Both the position numbers and the translations under genes were made by a program. DNA of 64,000 bases from Hysterangium stoloniferum. Taxonomy: Eukaryota > Basidiomycota > Agaricomycetes > Hysterangiales > Hysterangiaceae. The stretch covers positions 310,001 through 374,000 of the forward strand of contig WHVD01000076.1 in the NCBI GenBank assembly GCA_015178975.1. The letters run 5' to 3'. This document shows, piece by piece, positions 25,301 through 37,007 of this stretch. Position 1 is the stretch's first letter, and the number at the start of each line of letters is the position of its first letter. The notes below the pieces were generated by a model that worked only from the letters and a program-made list of their open reading frames with translations, had not been told where the DNA came from and ran no database searches.

Positions 25301-25867
25301 AAGTTAATAGGGATGCCACCGTAGATGGACTTCAAGTTGTCGTCGAAGAAGTGCACCTTGGACTTCCTCTTGTGTGGTAAAGAGATGAAGGCAACTACAG
25401 TGAGCCCAGTTAAGGTCAATGTAGCCAGAAACCTGAGAATTCTAAGGGTAGTGGATGTTGCTCCCAGAGCTTTCGACCATTGCCTTCTCTCCTTTAAGAA
25501 TGTCCCACCGCCCGGGTTTGCTGGAGCCCATCGTAAGGCTTTGTCGTCGGTCCACACTCGAGACATACTTCCGACAAACATCTGCAAAACCAGCAAACCA
25601 ATTGCCAGGTATGCTGGAAACATAAACGTATTTGACCAAATACTAAAAGATTTATAAGCAGATGCATAAAAAGTAGGTAGCTACCGTATTTGGAACAAAC
25701 CAATCTTTTTCATCGCTTCCTTGGACGTATGAGAATACCAGTTGAACGTTGGGCATGGTCTCCCAACTCCCAAAGCACGGTATACTGGGTATGCTGGGTA
25801 TACTTCGGTGGCTTGTAGAACGACTTTTCCACAATGAGGTTTTATCCCAGCAAGCGTTCACCCCCAT
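19329..25867 (-). CDS. ABC transporter 2, ABCC/MRP type, many short introns
   Basis: Paralogue of the gene at 6244-12771 with the same exon order. The start is the ATG at 25867 (MGVNACWDKT) and the stop is at 19329-19331 (QCNE-stop). TMD0 includes FPAYLAIGLLVLQMF near 25600. NBD1 has GPTGSGKTS near 22560, SGGQKSR near 22060, ILLLDDILAALD near 22010 and the same His-to-Gln change in the H-loop (codon 21831-21833). NBD2 has GHTGSGKSS near 20115, LSVGQRQ near 19790, a Walker B KLLILDE and a final exon reading MDADKIVVLDTGNMVEFDTP. I saw no frame-breaking change in the domains checked, so it may be functional. Differences from copy 1 are scattered substitutions and small indels, many in introns. 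Its 3' end is only about 1 kb from the hydrophobin 1 start, and both are on the same strand. Confidence 0.87.
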
Positions 25868-26259
25868 GATTCGCTATGCGATTGACTGTGTGAATCGACA
25901 GCATTTTGCATACAGATTGAAGCACGCCAGTTGATTCAGTAGGCAAAGGATCAATACTTTTGCACGCTCCATGGTTGAGAGGTATTGATCGACTTTGAAT
26001 TTTAGAATGAAGCGTTTACATAAAAGAGATCTCTGGTGCGTAGGTTTAGAGATTTTAAAGTACCGAAAATGGGCAAGCCTGGGGAACTTTAAATTTGAAG
26101 CACTCATTTTCAACTCTTATTTAGTTGCCATCTGAAGCCACTTTTCGAAATCATCTTCCTCATTTAAATGAATAAGCCCAAGACCCTTGTCCCGTTATGG
26201 GCCGGGATGCTCGGTTTTCACAATCAACAATCAAGCCGTTCTTGCTCGCAGGCTCCCAG

Positions 26260-26580
26260 GTTTCCTTAACAGGTCTATATCTTTATGTTTTCTCAACAGG
26301 TCTATGCCATCTGTTTCTAAAAGCGGTGGGTATCATCATATTTGCCCAACCAGTCTGTGCCATCATGTTTGCCCAACCAGTCTGTGCCGTGGTGTTTGCC
26401 CAATTGTTCTGTAATCATGTTTGCCTAACGTTCCATGCCGTCGTAGTTTTCCCCCAAACCTGTTTATATAATTACTCTTCCCCAACTGGTCTGTGCCATC
26501 ATGTTCGCCCAGCCAGGCTACACCACCACACTTCCCCAACCAGCCCACATCATCATATTTCCCCAACAAGCCTAAGAAAT
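26260..26580. repeat. Degenerate minisatellite, unit B copy
   Basis: Same CCATCATGTTTGCCCAACC-type unit as at 13265-13580, at the equivalent place upstream of ABC transporter 2. Copy number and order differ slightly. Confidence 0.7.
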
Positions 26581-28069
26581 ATTGCGGTAGTTTTCACGGG
26601 CATAGTGGGTTATTTCCCCATAATAATATCTACTGCGTTCGAAGCCAACTGGGTGGTCTACCCCCTCGTAGTATGGATGTGATATATCCATCTTTATATT
26701 GCTCTCGTTTCAATCCCTTGCCCTTCTCATTATTATCTGTCTGAATAGCAAAGAAAAAATATTACATCTTGCACAACCTTAAAGGGGTGGTTTAATTCTT
26801 CATGCGATTATCATACTGAAATCAAGATGTAATAAATATAATAACTTCAATGCGCATGAGCTTATCAGGGGGATCGAGCTATTGTCTTTTGACTATCAGT
26901 ACAAACGTATTAAATATTCTTCATTTTCTAAAAGTCAAGGAATAAAATGCAGTACAAATCATGAGGGCAAGCCATCGATGCGTAACGAGTCTGCAGGCCC
27001 AGCTACGTGACATTATTCAATAGAACTCAATCCTTGTATACATTCTAAAAATGATGGAGGCGACTTGTAGGTAACCGAGTGATGACTACCCGGCATAAGT
27101 CAAAACGTCACGTATCTTGTTTCCATGTATAGCTCGGCTACAATATAATTCTCCTCAACGGTGTTATATGGCCACTCGACTATGATCTTATAAGACCCCT
27201 GAAAGAAAGGGCGGTTCTATGGACTCGGATATAGCTGTTCATAGTATGCCACATCACACAGGCGGCACACTTTACCGAATGTTCACCAATAGCCACCCTC
27301 CAATATCTGGCTTAATGTTGAAGCCGTACTTTAGCCACCTTATACGTAACACTTATTACTATAAGACTAGATAGTAGTGAAGCCATTTTGACCTGACAGC
27401 CTTAGACTCACATATCCCCCCATGTCAAATAGACTCGATGTGTCCTTGAACAATGATAGATATCGGTGGAGTGCCGGTTGGTGAGCAATTCGATAGATGT
27501 GCCGCCTGTCTGACGGCGTGCTGGCGCTCAATAGCTACGTAATAACCTTGATGGCCAACATGCCCAAACCATTACAAAACACAAACATCTACAGTATAGT
27601 TGAGTATGCGGACGGTTCACCATTAGGTCTTGCTCGCGGTGACCGACTCGTGGTTAGCGAAGACTCTCGCTGTATGCATTGAAGTACAGGCGTTGCCGTT
27701 GGGATTTTCCAGCCAAAATGGAAGAATTTAAAGGATAATTACTGATTATATATCCAGCCAGATATTTTCTGCTTCTGTTCAAATGGCCGCATTGAGGGAC
27801 AGTGACCAGGTGTTTCAAGATGGGAAGTCCGCCATCCTCTGCCGGACATAACAAGTCCAGGGCAGAGGTAAGTGGGAATGGCCTGACACATGTTTTCCTG
27901 GGGAAACTGAATATTGTCTATTGAAACTTTTCTTTGCCATTCATTAGAATCGCATAGCAAACTAGTAAGACTACGGATGTAACAAGTATACGGGGGACAC
28001 CTCAAGACGTGTTCAATAAACAGATCCTCATCTTGTACAAAATTTCATAGCTCCTTTCCGAAATGGATT
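26581..28069. other. Linker of cassette unit B, DUF6533 gene deleted
   Basis: Matches unit A on both sides of a junction near 27120-27145, where sequence equal to about 14850 continues directly with sequence equal to about 16797. About 1.95 kb holding the DUF6533 gene is missing. No other gene is recognised. An open frame at 27854-27654 on the minus strand (AEDGGLPILKHLVT) resembles one near hydrophobin 3, of unknown nature. Confidence 0.6.
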
Positions 28070-28616
28070 CTAGAGGGAAATGGGAGTGCAACCGACGTTG
28101 ACCTACATGTCCGATTAATGGGATTTCCTTTTTGTCAGAATTTAGTACTCACAACACCGTCGAACTTAACATCCTTGCAGCATACGGGGTGTTCGGCGCA
28201 GTTTGTTCCTTTTCCGTCTCCACTGTCAAAAATATCTCAGAGAAATTACGACGAGGATGCTACGCTACAACTTACACAAGAGTGAGGGTCGTGCACTCCA
28301 ACCCAATAATAGCAGTAGGATCGTCAAGGGCGATATTGAGTGGCTTCAAGAGTGCGTTAATGGGGGTGCTGCCTGCGGCTCCAACGTTCTTGCAACATTT
28401 TGGAGATCCTAAGGTGGCAGGGCTCATTAATAAATAGTAAAGTGGATTACTGGAGGATGGAGTATGACTACCTGTGTTGCATTGAGAAGGAGTATTTGGT
28501 GATACACCAGAAGGAGGAGTATTTGGTGATGCAACAGAAGGAGGAGGAGAACTTGGTGGTGCAGCAGCGGCAGCGAGGAGACCGAAGACAGCAGGGACAA
28601 CAAGAACGAATTTCAT
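28070..28616 (-). CDS. Hydrophobin 2, class I type, intact
   Basis: A small secreted amphipathic protein that assembles at air-water or wall surfaces. Exons are 28616-28472, 28408-28276, 28222-28153 and 28102-28070 (381 bp, 126 residues), with GT..AG introns of 63, 53 and 50 bp. The signal peptide is about residues 1-19 (MKFVLVVPAVFGLLAAAAA). A Pro/Ser/Asn-rich spacer with the repeat PPS/SPNTP follows. The hydrophobin core carries all eight cysteines in the class I order: QCNTGSPKCC, GLEC, TNC, HPVCC and VGC, ending CTPISL. The splice sites are the same in hydrophobin 3. Its neighbour in the opposite direction is hydrophobin 3, with 1.67 kb between the two start codons. This is one of the two copies with no visible defect. 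Confidence 0.9.
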
Positions 28617-28692
28617 TTTGATTTGCTGAAGAGGAAGCGATAAAATGCTCAACTGTGTTTTTTTGTTGGGGAAATGTGCTCACTCGTGGGCC

Positions 28693-28699
28693 TTTTATA
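28693..28699 (-). promoter_or_regulatory. TATA box of hydrophobin 2
   Basis: TATAAAA on the minus strand, 77-83 bp before the ATG at 28616. Conserved in position with hydrophobins 1 and 3. Confidence 0.65.
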
Positions 28700-30212
28700 C
28701 TTGAAAAGATGGCTGAATGTTTTTTGTTTCACATAATATGAATCAAAGATATCGCGTCAAGACGACCAACTTCAATATCCATTATCCGGAACGTTGATCT
28801 ATAAGTGGTTCAATTGAAAAAGGTCACGATATCAGAAAGACGGCGAGGATATTCGTTTGCCATTCGATCTCGCGCTCAAGACAACGCTCCGCAGCGTGTG
28901 GTTCCCATTGTAACACCGCTTTTCGGGTAAATATCGGGGCCCGGACAAGAGGGCAGTGTTGCTAATACGCTCTAAGAGAAAACAGGGTCACTCGGCGATG
29001 CTCCGACCAAGAAGGTAGAAAAATCCTAAAGATGATCTACAGACTTAGTTATATACGTGATTATGGAAGGTGATCGCAAGCCTTGAAACAGCACGAGAGG
29101 GGTTGTAACATAACCAGTTCAGAATCATTCAGCACCTAGGACAGCAGGATGACAAGTGATTGATAGAAAACCTTCACCGAAGCAATCTAGACGTTGACGC
29201 AGTTTGTTGCCCCGGCATGACAGAACTTAGTAGTAGACCCAGAATGGCGACCGGATATATTGGTTCTCTACTCTGAAGAGTTTCCACTGACAAATACAGT
29301 ACTGCCGCCATCGGCCAGATCAGAAAAAATACCATGATTGTCGGAGGAAGCGCAGCAGCGCGCAGTCACCTTCCGGCTTGGGGGTTCCATAGCGTTGTAA
29401 AGTCGGAAGCTGCGGCAATCTGTTTCCTGTGAAGCAAATGAAAGTATTGAAACGAAGCAAAGTCACTGACACGAAAACAGACTCACTTCGTGCACAGTGG
29501 AACGTTCAACTAATCAATGTACGGTAGAAACGGAAATTGCGTTTTTACCTCTTGCAACCGGACATTACCAGACACAGACCTCGCCTTTCCTTGGTAAACC
29601 ATGTTCTGACCATGAGAATGCCCAGTTTTCCTAGAAAAGGATCTCTATAAGTCTTTGGAGGTCTTATCGGGTACTCGCCTTGCCATGAAGAAGCCGAGAT
29701 CAAATGCGGGCAGGCGCCGAGAGCCGAGACTTGGTTTAGCTAAGCTCCCCAAAATTCTGACTGTGGTTGCCGTCGTCTCGAACGTTGGCCTCAACATATT
29801 TTCCATTGCTGCCGACAGTATGGCATTTACCAGTGGGAGCTCCGAGTCGGGCACTAGTACATCCTCTACTACTGAAGTTCTTAATCAAAATCACCAAGTG
29901 ACCCTTTTTTCTCTTAGAGCGTATTCGCAGCACTGCGATCTCGTCCCGGGCCCCGATATTTATCCGAAAAGCGGGGCTACAATGAACCACACGCTGCGGA
30001 GCGTTTCTCGAGCAGGAGAGGGAATAGCAAACGAATATCCTCACCATCTTGTCGGATATCGTGCCCCATTTATAAATCAACGTTCCGGATAATGGATATT
30101 GGAGTTGGTCGTCTTGACGCGATATTTTTGATTCATATTATCTTCTCGAATAATGCTTGAATATGGAGTTGGGAAAATATTTGGAAAAAAAGAATTCAGC
30201 CATCTTTTCGAG
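28700..30212. other. Divergent intergenic region between hydrophobins 2 and 3
   Basis: The outer parts are inverted copies of each other (28700-29000 against 29897-30212, reverse complement), including the blocks around TCGCGTCAAGACGACCAAC. The middle (29000-29897) matches the spacer at 18680-19090 and 41160-42980. An open frame at 29655-30092 is not conserved in these copies and I do not call it a gene. Confidence 0.55.
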
Positions 30213-30220
30213 TATAAAAA
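30213..30220 (+). promoter_or_regulatory. TATA box of hydrophobin 3
   Basis: TATAAAAA, about 66-73 bp before the ATG at 30286, in a region conserved with the other hydrophobin promoters. Confidence 0.65.
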
Positions 30221-30285
30221 GCCAGCGAGTGAATACACTTCCCCAACAAAACAGCATTTTATCGCTTCCTCCCCAGTAAATCAAA

Positions 30286-30835
30286 ATGAAATTCGTTCTT
30301 GTTGGCCCTGCTGTCTTCGGTCTCCTCGCTGCCGCTGCTCCACCATCAAGTCCCCCTCCTTCTTCTGCTCCGCCATCAAGTCCCCCTCCTTCTGCTGCAT
30401 CACCAAGTACTCCTCCTTCTCAATGCAACACAGGTAGTCATACTCCATCCTCCAGTAATCCACTTTACTATTTATTAATGAGCCCTGCCACCTTAGGATC
30501 TCCAAAATGTTGCAAGAACGTTGGAGCTGCAGGCAGCACCCCCATGAACGCACTCCTGAAGCCGCTCAATATCGCCCTTGACGATCCTACTGCTATTATT
30601 GGGTTGGAGTGCACTACCCTCACTCTTGTGTAAGTTGTAGTGTAGCATCCTCATCGTAATTTCTCTGAGATATTTTTCACAGTGGAGACGGAAAAGGAGG
30701 AAACTGCGCTCAACACCCCGTATGCTGCAAGGATGTTAAGTTCGACAGTGTTGTGAGTACTAAATTCTGATAAAAAAGGAATCCCATTAATCGGACATGT
30801 AGGTCAACGTCGGTTGCACTCCCATTTCCCTCTAG
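30286..30835 (+). CDS. Hydrophobin 3, class I type, intact
   Basis: Secreted surface-active protein. Exons are 30286-30433, 30497-30629, 30683-30752 and 30803-30835 (384 bp, 127 residues). Introns of 63, 53 and 50 bp have GTAGTC..TTAG, GTAAGT..ACAG and GTGAGT..GTAG ends. The signal peptide begins MKFVLVGPAVFGLLAAAA. The linker is a proline-rich run with SPPPSSAPPSSPPPSAASPS. The eight cysteines are in class I order: QCNTGSPKCCKNV, LEC, GNC, HPVCC and VGC, with the end CTPISL. The mature core is nearly the same as hydrophobin 2, but the gene lies on the opposite strand in an inverted duplicate. Reading only the unspliced frame would end it falsely at the exon 2 donor (CTTGTGTAA). Confidence 0.9.
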
Positions 30836-31620
30836 AATCCATTTCGGAAAGGTACTATATATAATTCATTCAAGATGGAGGATCGTCCAACATTCCTTGA
30901 CGTCTTTCTCGTATACTTGTTACATCCGTAGTCTTAAATTGTTCCTCTATCTGATGGAAATAATCAGCAAAGTGACGCTTCAATAGACAATGTTCTGTTT
31001 TCGTTGGAAAATACGTCAAGAGATATACCTGGCAGAGGGTGGCAAACTCTGCATTTTGACACACCTGATCACTGATCCCTCCCAATGGGACCATTTGAAT
31101 CGAGAATTGCCAGGCGTTCACAGACTCTGCTTTCATTTTTCCGATTATACTATTCTGTCTGCAAATCCCAACCGTATCCTCTCGGGGGGCTAATACACAG
31201 CGAAACAAATGGGGATGACGCTGGGAACCTTCTACTAATATGAGACTGTTTTAATCTTAGAACCAGAACCTGTTGTGCATTGCCTCCCGAGGGGTTTCAT
31301 TCTGAAACCAAATTTTCCTCTTCAAAGGCGTTCTTCCACAAGAGCGAAAGCAGACAAACGAGGCAACTTTTTATTTTATATTATATTTTCAAATACCTTC
31401 AAGTCAGCACTCTTTATTGACGTTGTATTTAAAGCGAGTCGGGGTTCCGCTACCTGAAGCCTCCTACTCCAAATCAAAATTGACAAGACGGCAAGGAGGA
31501 TCGGTATCCTACGATTTCCGGATACCAGAGCTGACTCTGAGACATGGAATAATAGAAACCATGACTCATCCCCCTTAACCCCATGACCATATCAGTGAAA
31601 TGTGGATCCTTTTCATTGTG
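30836..31620. other. Downstream flank of hydrophobin 3
   Basis: To about 31190 this is an inverted, diverged copy of the hydrophobin 2 downstream flank (28069-27650). One frame near 31020-31110 (AEGGKLCILTHLITDPS) parallels AEDGGLPILKHLVTVP of unit B, but no domain is recognisable. From 31200 to 31620 I see nothing identifiable. Confidence 0.4.
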
Positions 31621-31856
31621 CCAGGCCTAAAGGCTTGGGAGTGATTCTCAGCACTGGAAACATTACCCGTCTTATATATATTCTAGTATTAAGGATGGTG
31701 CTGACATGTTATATAATTCAATTTGGAAAGTACTTGGAGAATTCATTAGAATATGTAATATCTCCCACACATTTTCAGAACTTTGAAGATTCTCAGAAAT
31801 ATTTTATATATTCTATAAACTTTAGAACATATTCTGACAAATTGGACCTGACAATT
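31621..31856. repeat. Decayed copy of the ABC transporter 3' flank
   Basis: The block order (CACACATTTTCAGAACTTTG, then ATTCTCAGAAATATTTTATA) follows 6100-6220 and 19190-19290. The transporter coding part that should follow is missing. This is the left edge of the CpG-depleted unit C. Confidence 0.5.
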
Positions 31857-31960
31857 GTGTGAGGGCATAGCACATAAGCTGAAGCCAAGTCCTACACATT
31901 CCTGGAACATCTATGGGTTTTCCCTGGATACCCATCTTGCAGATGGGGAGTATCCTTCCC
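31857..31960 (+). repeat. LTR fragment
   Basis: Carries ATAAGCTGAAGCCAAGTCC at 31874-31892 with the neighbouring GGAACATCTATGGGTTT block of the solo-LTR family. Both ends are eroded. Confidence 0.45.
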
Positions 31961-32044
31961 CTCTTATGTTGATTGTCATTCACTAGCTATAGGCAGGACC
32001 ATGTGTTGAACTTTTGGCCATTCAGTAATAATCTCACTGTGATG

Positions 32045-32345
32045 ACACTTGTGGGTCCCCTTTATTAAAAATAGTATGAGTTGACTCTATTGCAATACAC
32101 AATATACAAGGGTTTAATAAGCTTGTAATAAAAGTACTTTATGTCTCAATATCTTGTGTCAGTTAGTGTAGCACCTCCTGACAATATAGGTTGGATGCTC
32201 TGGGAGGTGTATAGTGGTTCTGACACACATTAACCTCCAAATGCATGGTCCACAATTAGCATCTTCATATGAAAAGTTGCAATAATTGGTGGACTCCCCC
32301 TATAAAAAGGTGTGTTTCATCATCAAATTTAACACCCTTTTGTTC
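32045..32345. repeat. Dispersed repeat, LTR-like, copy 1
   Basis: About 300 bp shared with 41285-41553: TAGTATGAGTTGACT near the left end, CACAATTAGCATCTTCATAT in the middle, and a TATAAAAAGG-type box before the AACAC right end. No coding potential. The left boundary is approximate. Confidence 0.5.
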
Positions 32346-32589
32346 CCATGGCATGTCAACACTGTGCACTATCTTAGTCAGTTCAAGTCACAAGCTCAAC
32401 TGACTTGATTAAGTGCCCAGCAATTCATAACCTCCCCCATTTGTAATGAGTTCACTGTAAGCTGCACTGTCAAATAAAAAGTAAGTTGATCTTAGAACAG
32501 CACCTGATTTATTTCAACAGTTTTCTCACTGATGCAGATGATTAATTAAACCTTGACACAATTCAAAATTCATTCAGGTGTAGATGTTC

Positions 32590-33200
32590 ACTCAGACTGA
32601 GATATGTTAGCTAGTGCAGACATTATCTCCTATTTTGATTATAGGATTTCCCAGTGCTCACAATATCAATGCACAATCTGGTGTCCCACATTGAATGGAA
32701 TATCATGTCTTGCTCATCCCCATTTGCAACAGATCCATATTATTAGTGCTATGATACAAAATCTCTGTGCCAAGAAAAACACTAGTGAAATGTTGTCACT
32801 ACATATTGAGAAGATGATGGCACTTCCCTTGCAGTGACATTATTCATCCTTTATGAACTGGTTCTTGCAAGTTTAGTAAAATTTGTGCTGTTAGAATAGC
32901 ATGCTGCACTCTGAAGGAGATAAATTCAAGTCAAGGCAAAGAAATTCAGTCAATGAATACTCTATGAGCTGCCCTAACAGAAAAAGAAATTTCCCTGAGA
33001 GCGAGAAAGATGCATGAGTTAAGAGTTCAACACATGTATTAACAGTTTGTATGACATCCTGGAATTGTCCAATTGAGTAGATTTAGCAGAGAGACCACTA
33101 AGAAACACAAGTCATTATCACCATCATCGACACATGAAGTCACCTATAAGACCAACACAATATAAGACCACTGTTGAAGAACTCAACATTTGAACAAATA
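32590..33200. repeat. Extra partial duplicate of DUF6533-region sequence
   Basis: 32600-32880 resembles 34680-34880, and 32890-33200 resembles 15380-15690 and 34900-35200. Unit C therefore contains two decayed copies of this part. CpGs are nearly absent. No frame is open across it. Confidence 0.5.
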
Positions 33201-33214
33201 ATAACTATGATATG

Positions 33215-33480
33215 ATGAGGCATTTCAAGACCCCAGGTTTCCTTAACAGGTCATATCATCATGTTTTCCCAACAGATCTATCCCTTCTGTTTCCCAAACC
33301 AGTCTATGTCATCATTTTTTCCCAACAGTCTGATCCATTGTATGTAATTCCTTCAAGTAGTCTATATGATTACTCTTCCCCAACCAGTATGTATGTGCCA
33401 TCATATTCGCCTAGCCAGTCTACAGTGCCAGGCTTGCTTCCCCAACCCCCACACCATCATGTTTCCCCAACAGGCCTAAG
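33215..33480. repeat. Minisatellite, decayed unit C copy
   Basis: Worn version of the arrays at 13265-13580 and 26260-26580, with units such as TCATCATGTTTTCCCAACAG. Fewer units are recognisable. Confidence 0.6.
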
Positions 33481-35336
33481 ATATACATATTGGGGTGGTT
33501 TTCACAGGCATAGTGCCTTACTTCCCTATAATAATATATACTGCATTTAAAGGCAACTGGGTGGTCTACCCCCTCATAGTATGGATGTGCCATATCCATC
33601 TTTGTATTACTCTCATTTTAATCCCTTGCCCTTCTCATTACTATTGGTCTGAATAGCAAAGAACAATGATTACATATTGCACAATTTTGAAGCAGTGGCC
33701 AAATCCTTCACATAACTACCATACTGAAACCAAGACACAACAAACACAACAACTTCAATGCACATGAGCTTATTAGAGGGATTGAGCTATTGTTTTTGAC
33801 TATAAGTACAAGCTTATTAGGTATTCTTCATTTTCTAACAGTCAAGAGATTAAATTCAGTACAGGTAATGCTGACAAGCTGCCAATGCATAACAATGCGA
33901 CATTACTCAATGGAACTCAATCCTTATGTATATTTTAAAAATAATGGGAGCAAGTTGTATATAACTGAATGATAACTAACTGGCATAATATATCCTTCTC
34001 CTCACAATGATTTTTTTATGTGGCAACATTAGCATGCAAGCAGCTCAGCAAAGAACATAGACAGAAATATCAGGCCCAGAACCACTGACTTCCATGGCAC
34101 TTGGAGTCTGGACACAAACGTCAAAATGTCACATATCTTGTATCCCTGTATAGCTTGATACTCCAATACCAATAGTATCCAGGGGAAATAGTAAGGCTAC
34201 AAGGAACTCCACCATGACTAGAACAAGAGGACCAATCATCCTCATATCCATGTATCTCAATATTCCAATATATGACCAGTACTCTGTCTCTGCATTAAAG
34301 CCTGCAATTCAGCAGCTCAACCTCACTCTACAAAGAGTACAGTATAGAAGAGAAAGTACAAGCTATAAATAATGCTGCAATTATACTGTCGAGGGAAGAG
34401 TATCCAGTGATGTAACAAGCCACAACCAGTCATTACAACTATAAGAAATATGATAAATATACACAGGTCCTCCAACTCCATCCTCAACTGCGACCCTGTG
34501 CCAAATAGCAGTGGGCCAGCCTATATCTACCAAAATATGAACAGTGCATATTTCACTTGCAGATTGTGTAAGCTGATACATTAAGTATTAGTCTTTTTTT
34601 AACCATTATCTCTCATTCATGTATGACATGCATGACTTCTAGAATTAGATACAGTCCCACAATCAATAGAAAATTCACATCCTGCTCATATGCATTTGTG
34701 ACAGATCCATATTATTGGTGCAATTATACCAGATATCGACACCAAGAACAGCACCAGTGAATATGGTCACTGTGGGTTGAGATGATTGTATTCCCTCTGG
34801 ATCAGCCCTTTTGAACTCTAGAGTCGATAGTGACATTACTTGTCCTCTATTATGATTGGCTTCTCACAAGTTTAGTAAAAGTCTTGCAGTTAAAATGGTG
34901 TGCATGACGTGCTGCACTCTGAAGCAGAGAGAAATTCAAATCAAAGAAACAAAAAGGCAGTCAATCAAGACTTTATGAACTGCTGAAACAGGAGAACTTG
35001 TTTTCCCTGAGACCGATAAAGATACATGAGCTGTGAGTGCAACAGATGAATTGGCAATTTGTATGACATACTGGAATTATCCAATCTAATACATTTAGTA
35101 GAGAGAACACTAGCAAACACAAAACATCATCACTATCATTGAGTGTATATGATGCATGAAGTTACCTATAAGAGCAACATAATATACAATCACTGTTGAG
35201 AAACTCCATATTTCAGCATATATATAATTTGGATTAGATGATGCATTACCATCCATAAATAAAATTGACCAGAAACCAGATCTGCTGAATTGAGCTTTAT
35301 GTAGTGTATATATAAGTGTGGAGTAAAAACTGCAAG

Positions 35337-36409
35337 TGTTAAGTTCCCGAACAAGGCTCCATGGATAGTCCCGTGGAGGTTTCTCCGGTAACTATATTCC
35401 GAACACACACTTTCCGGGTAATAGTCCCACGGACTCCCCAGGTAATAGGTCCAGGGAGGTTCCAGGAATGTTAGTAGTACAAGGGAGTGTCGTATCAGAA
35501 TAGTTACCAGAGAATGGGTACGACTGAGATGGACTTGGCTTCAGCTTATAGGCTGCACCCTCGTACACTCATTCGGGTGTCCATATTTCGAACTGACAGA
35601 ATGCATGCAAGGAGATATAGATTCCGGAGTTCCTGTGGGAGTTCTGGGAATCGAGCATGCAGACAGACAAGAGGACTAGAGACTGGGATAGAAGGAAAAC
35701 TTGTTCAAGGGTCAAACTTGTTCAGGGGAAAACTAGTTCAAGATTGAAACTGGATTCTAAGTACATGAATATAGCAGACTTATATAGACTGTGAAATGTA
35801 ATAATAGCAAATCCAGTATTAATGAGAGGCAGAACTATTAAACATAAAATGAAACAAGTAAATACTAAACTGGGAATTAGGGACAGAATGGAACGGGAGT
35901 GGAGAACGAATCATGACAGGTCATTTAACCATAACTGGAGCGGGGCTCAGTTAGAGGGGTTCCAGAAGTCTGGTCAGAGTCCGGTGACTTGGTGCACAAG
36001 ATAGTGTTGGGTATAGACAGGCTTGATGTGCAGGAGGTCCGGCGGAGTCCGGTGGGTTTTCCAATGACTGGTGTGAGACGCAGAGACAGATCATAGCAGG
36101 AGCGGGGTTCTATGCTCTGTTAGAGGGGTTCCAGGAGTCCGGTCGGAGTCCGGTGACTGATACATAAGACACAGAGTGTCAGGTGTATGTAGGGTGGAGT
36201 CCGGAGTCTGGGGGAGTCTGAGGACTGGTGTATGAGACATAGAGGGTTAGGTGCAGACAGGTGGGGTGTGTACAGAGAGTCAGGCATAAACAAGTTGACA
36301 TGCAGGCTCTGGTGGGAACTCCGGTTGTAACTATACAATATAGAGGGTCGGGAGCATGTAGGACGGGGTCCGGGGGCCTGGAGGCTGGCAGGTTTTCTGG
36401 TTCCTGACA
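35337..36409. mobile_element. Solo LTR, 1073 bp, with 5-bp target duplication
   Basis: Starts TGTTAAGTTCCCG and ends GGTTCCTGACA. Flanked by GCAAG at 35332-35336 and 36410-36414. The empty site in unit A reads CTGCAAGAGGCAG (about 15812), which confirms the insertion. Contains the family core GGACTTGGCTTCAGCTTAT at 35531-35549. Still rich in CpG, unlike its surroundings. Confidence 0.85.
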
Positions 36410-36757
36410 GCAAGTGGCAGAGCTACTTACCAGTATGTTTACACTTGAAAATAGTTAATAAAAGGATTACTGAGCATAAGTATTATAAATCGAGGTATCA
36501 ATAAGAAATGAGTGGAAAAAGACACACTTGATTCAAATAGTATGACCCAAAGGAAAGCATAATGCATTAATGAATTCAGAACCTTCATTACAGTGCATCC
36601 TGATAAAAAAATTGATCCTGTGGGGCTGACTAATCAAATGTAGTTGGTGAAACTGTTGCCACAGTAATCTGATTAGTGACTCACATTCCATACTTGAAAG
36701 TGTTGCATAGGCAAAATAAAAGGAAAGACCATCCAGGATTCTGAGAAATATCAGAAG

Positions 36758-37007
36758 TGTAAGCATGTAAGCCTGGCACCCCAGTCTTATGCATTTTCCT
36801 TTTGTTCCATTCTTATTGTTCCATTCTTATTGTTCTGTCCTTTTTGTTCATAGCACATATATATAGTCTAGGTAGTTTTCCATCTCTTTAGACTTACTGT
36901 ACACTGCCTGCTATGTACACTGCCTGCTAGTTCATTGAGCAATACACTGTGGTCCTATCAACCCATGTGACCCGGACTCACTGATCCCATTTGATGATGG
37001 GATTACA
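36758..37007. mobile_element. Short solo LTR, 250 bp, different family
   Basis: Starts TGTAAGCATG and ends GGGATTACA. Flanked by AGAAG at 36753-36757 and 37008-37012. The empty site in unit A reads ATCAGAAGGCCG (about 16151). Internal repeats TTCCATTCTTATTGTTCC and TACACTGCCTGCTA are visible. Its size and ends suggest a copia-type LTR. Confidence 0.8.

Noticed and set aside
29655-30092. Open frame of 145 codons between hydrophobins 2 and 3
   Set aside because: The homologous spacer at 18960-19100 does not keep the frame, and the peptide is of low complexity without a domain.
30286-30633. Hydrophobin 3 as a single-exon 115-residue protein
   Set aside because: The stop arises by reading through the exon 2 donor; splicing gives the full eight-cysteine pattern and the same end as hydrophobin 2.
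30870-31208. Open frame of 112 codons on minus downstream of hydrophobin 3
   Set aside because: Inverted copy of the hydrophobin 2 flank, where the frame is not kept; no recognisable domain.
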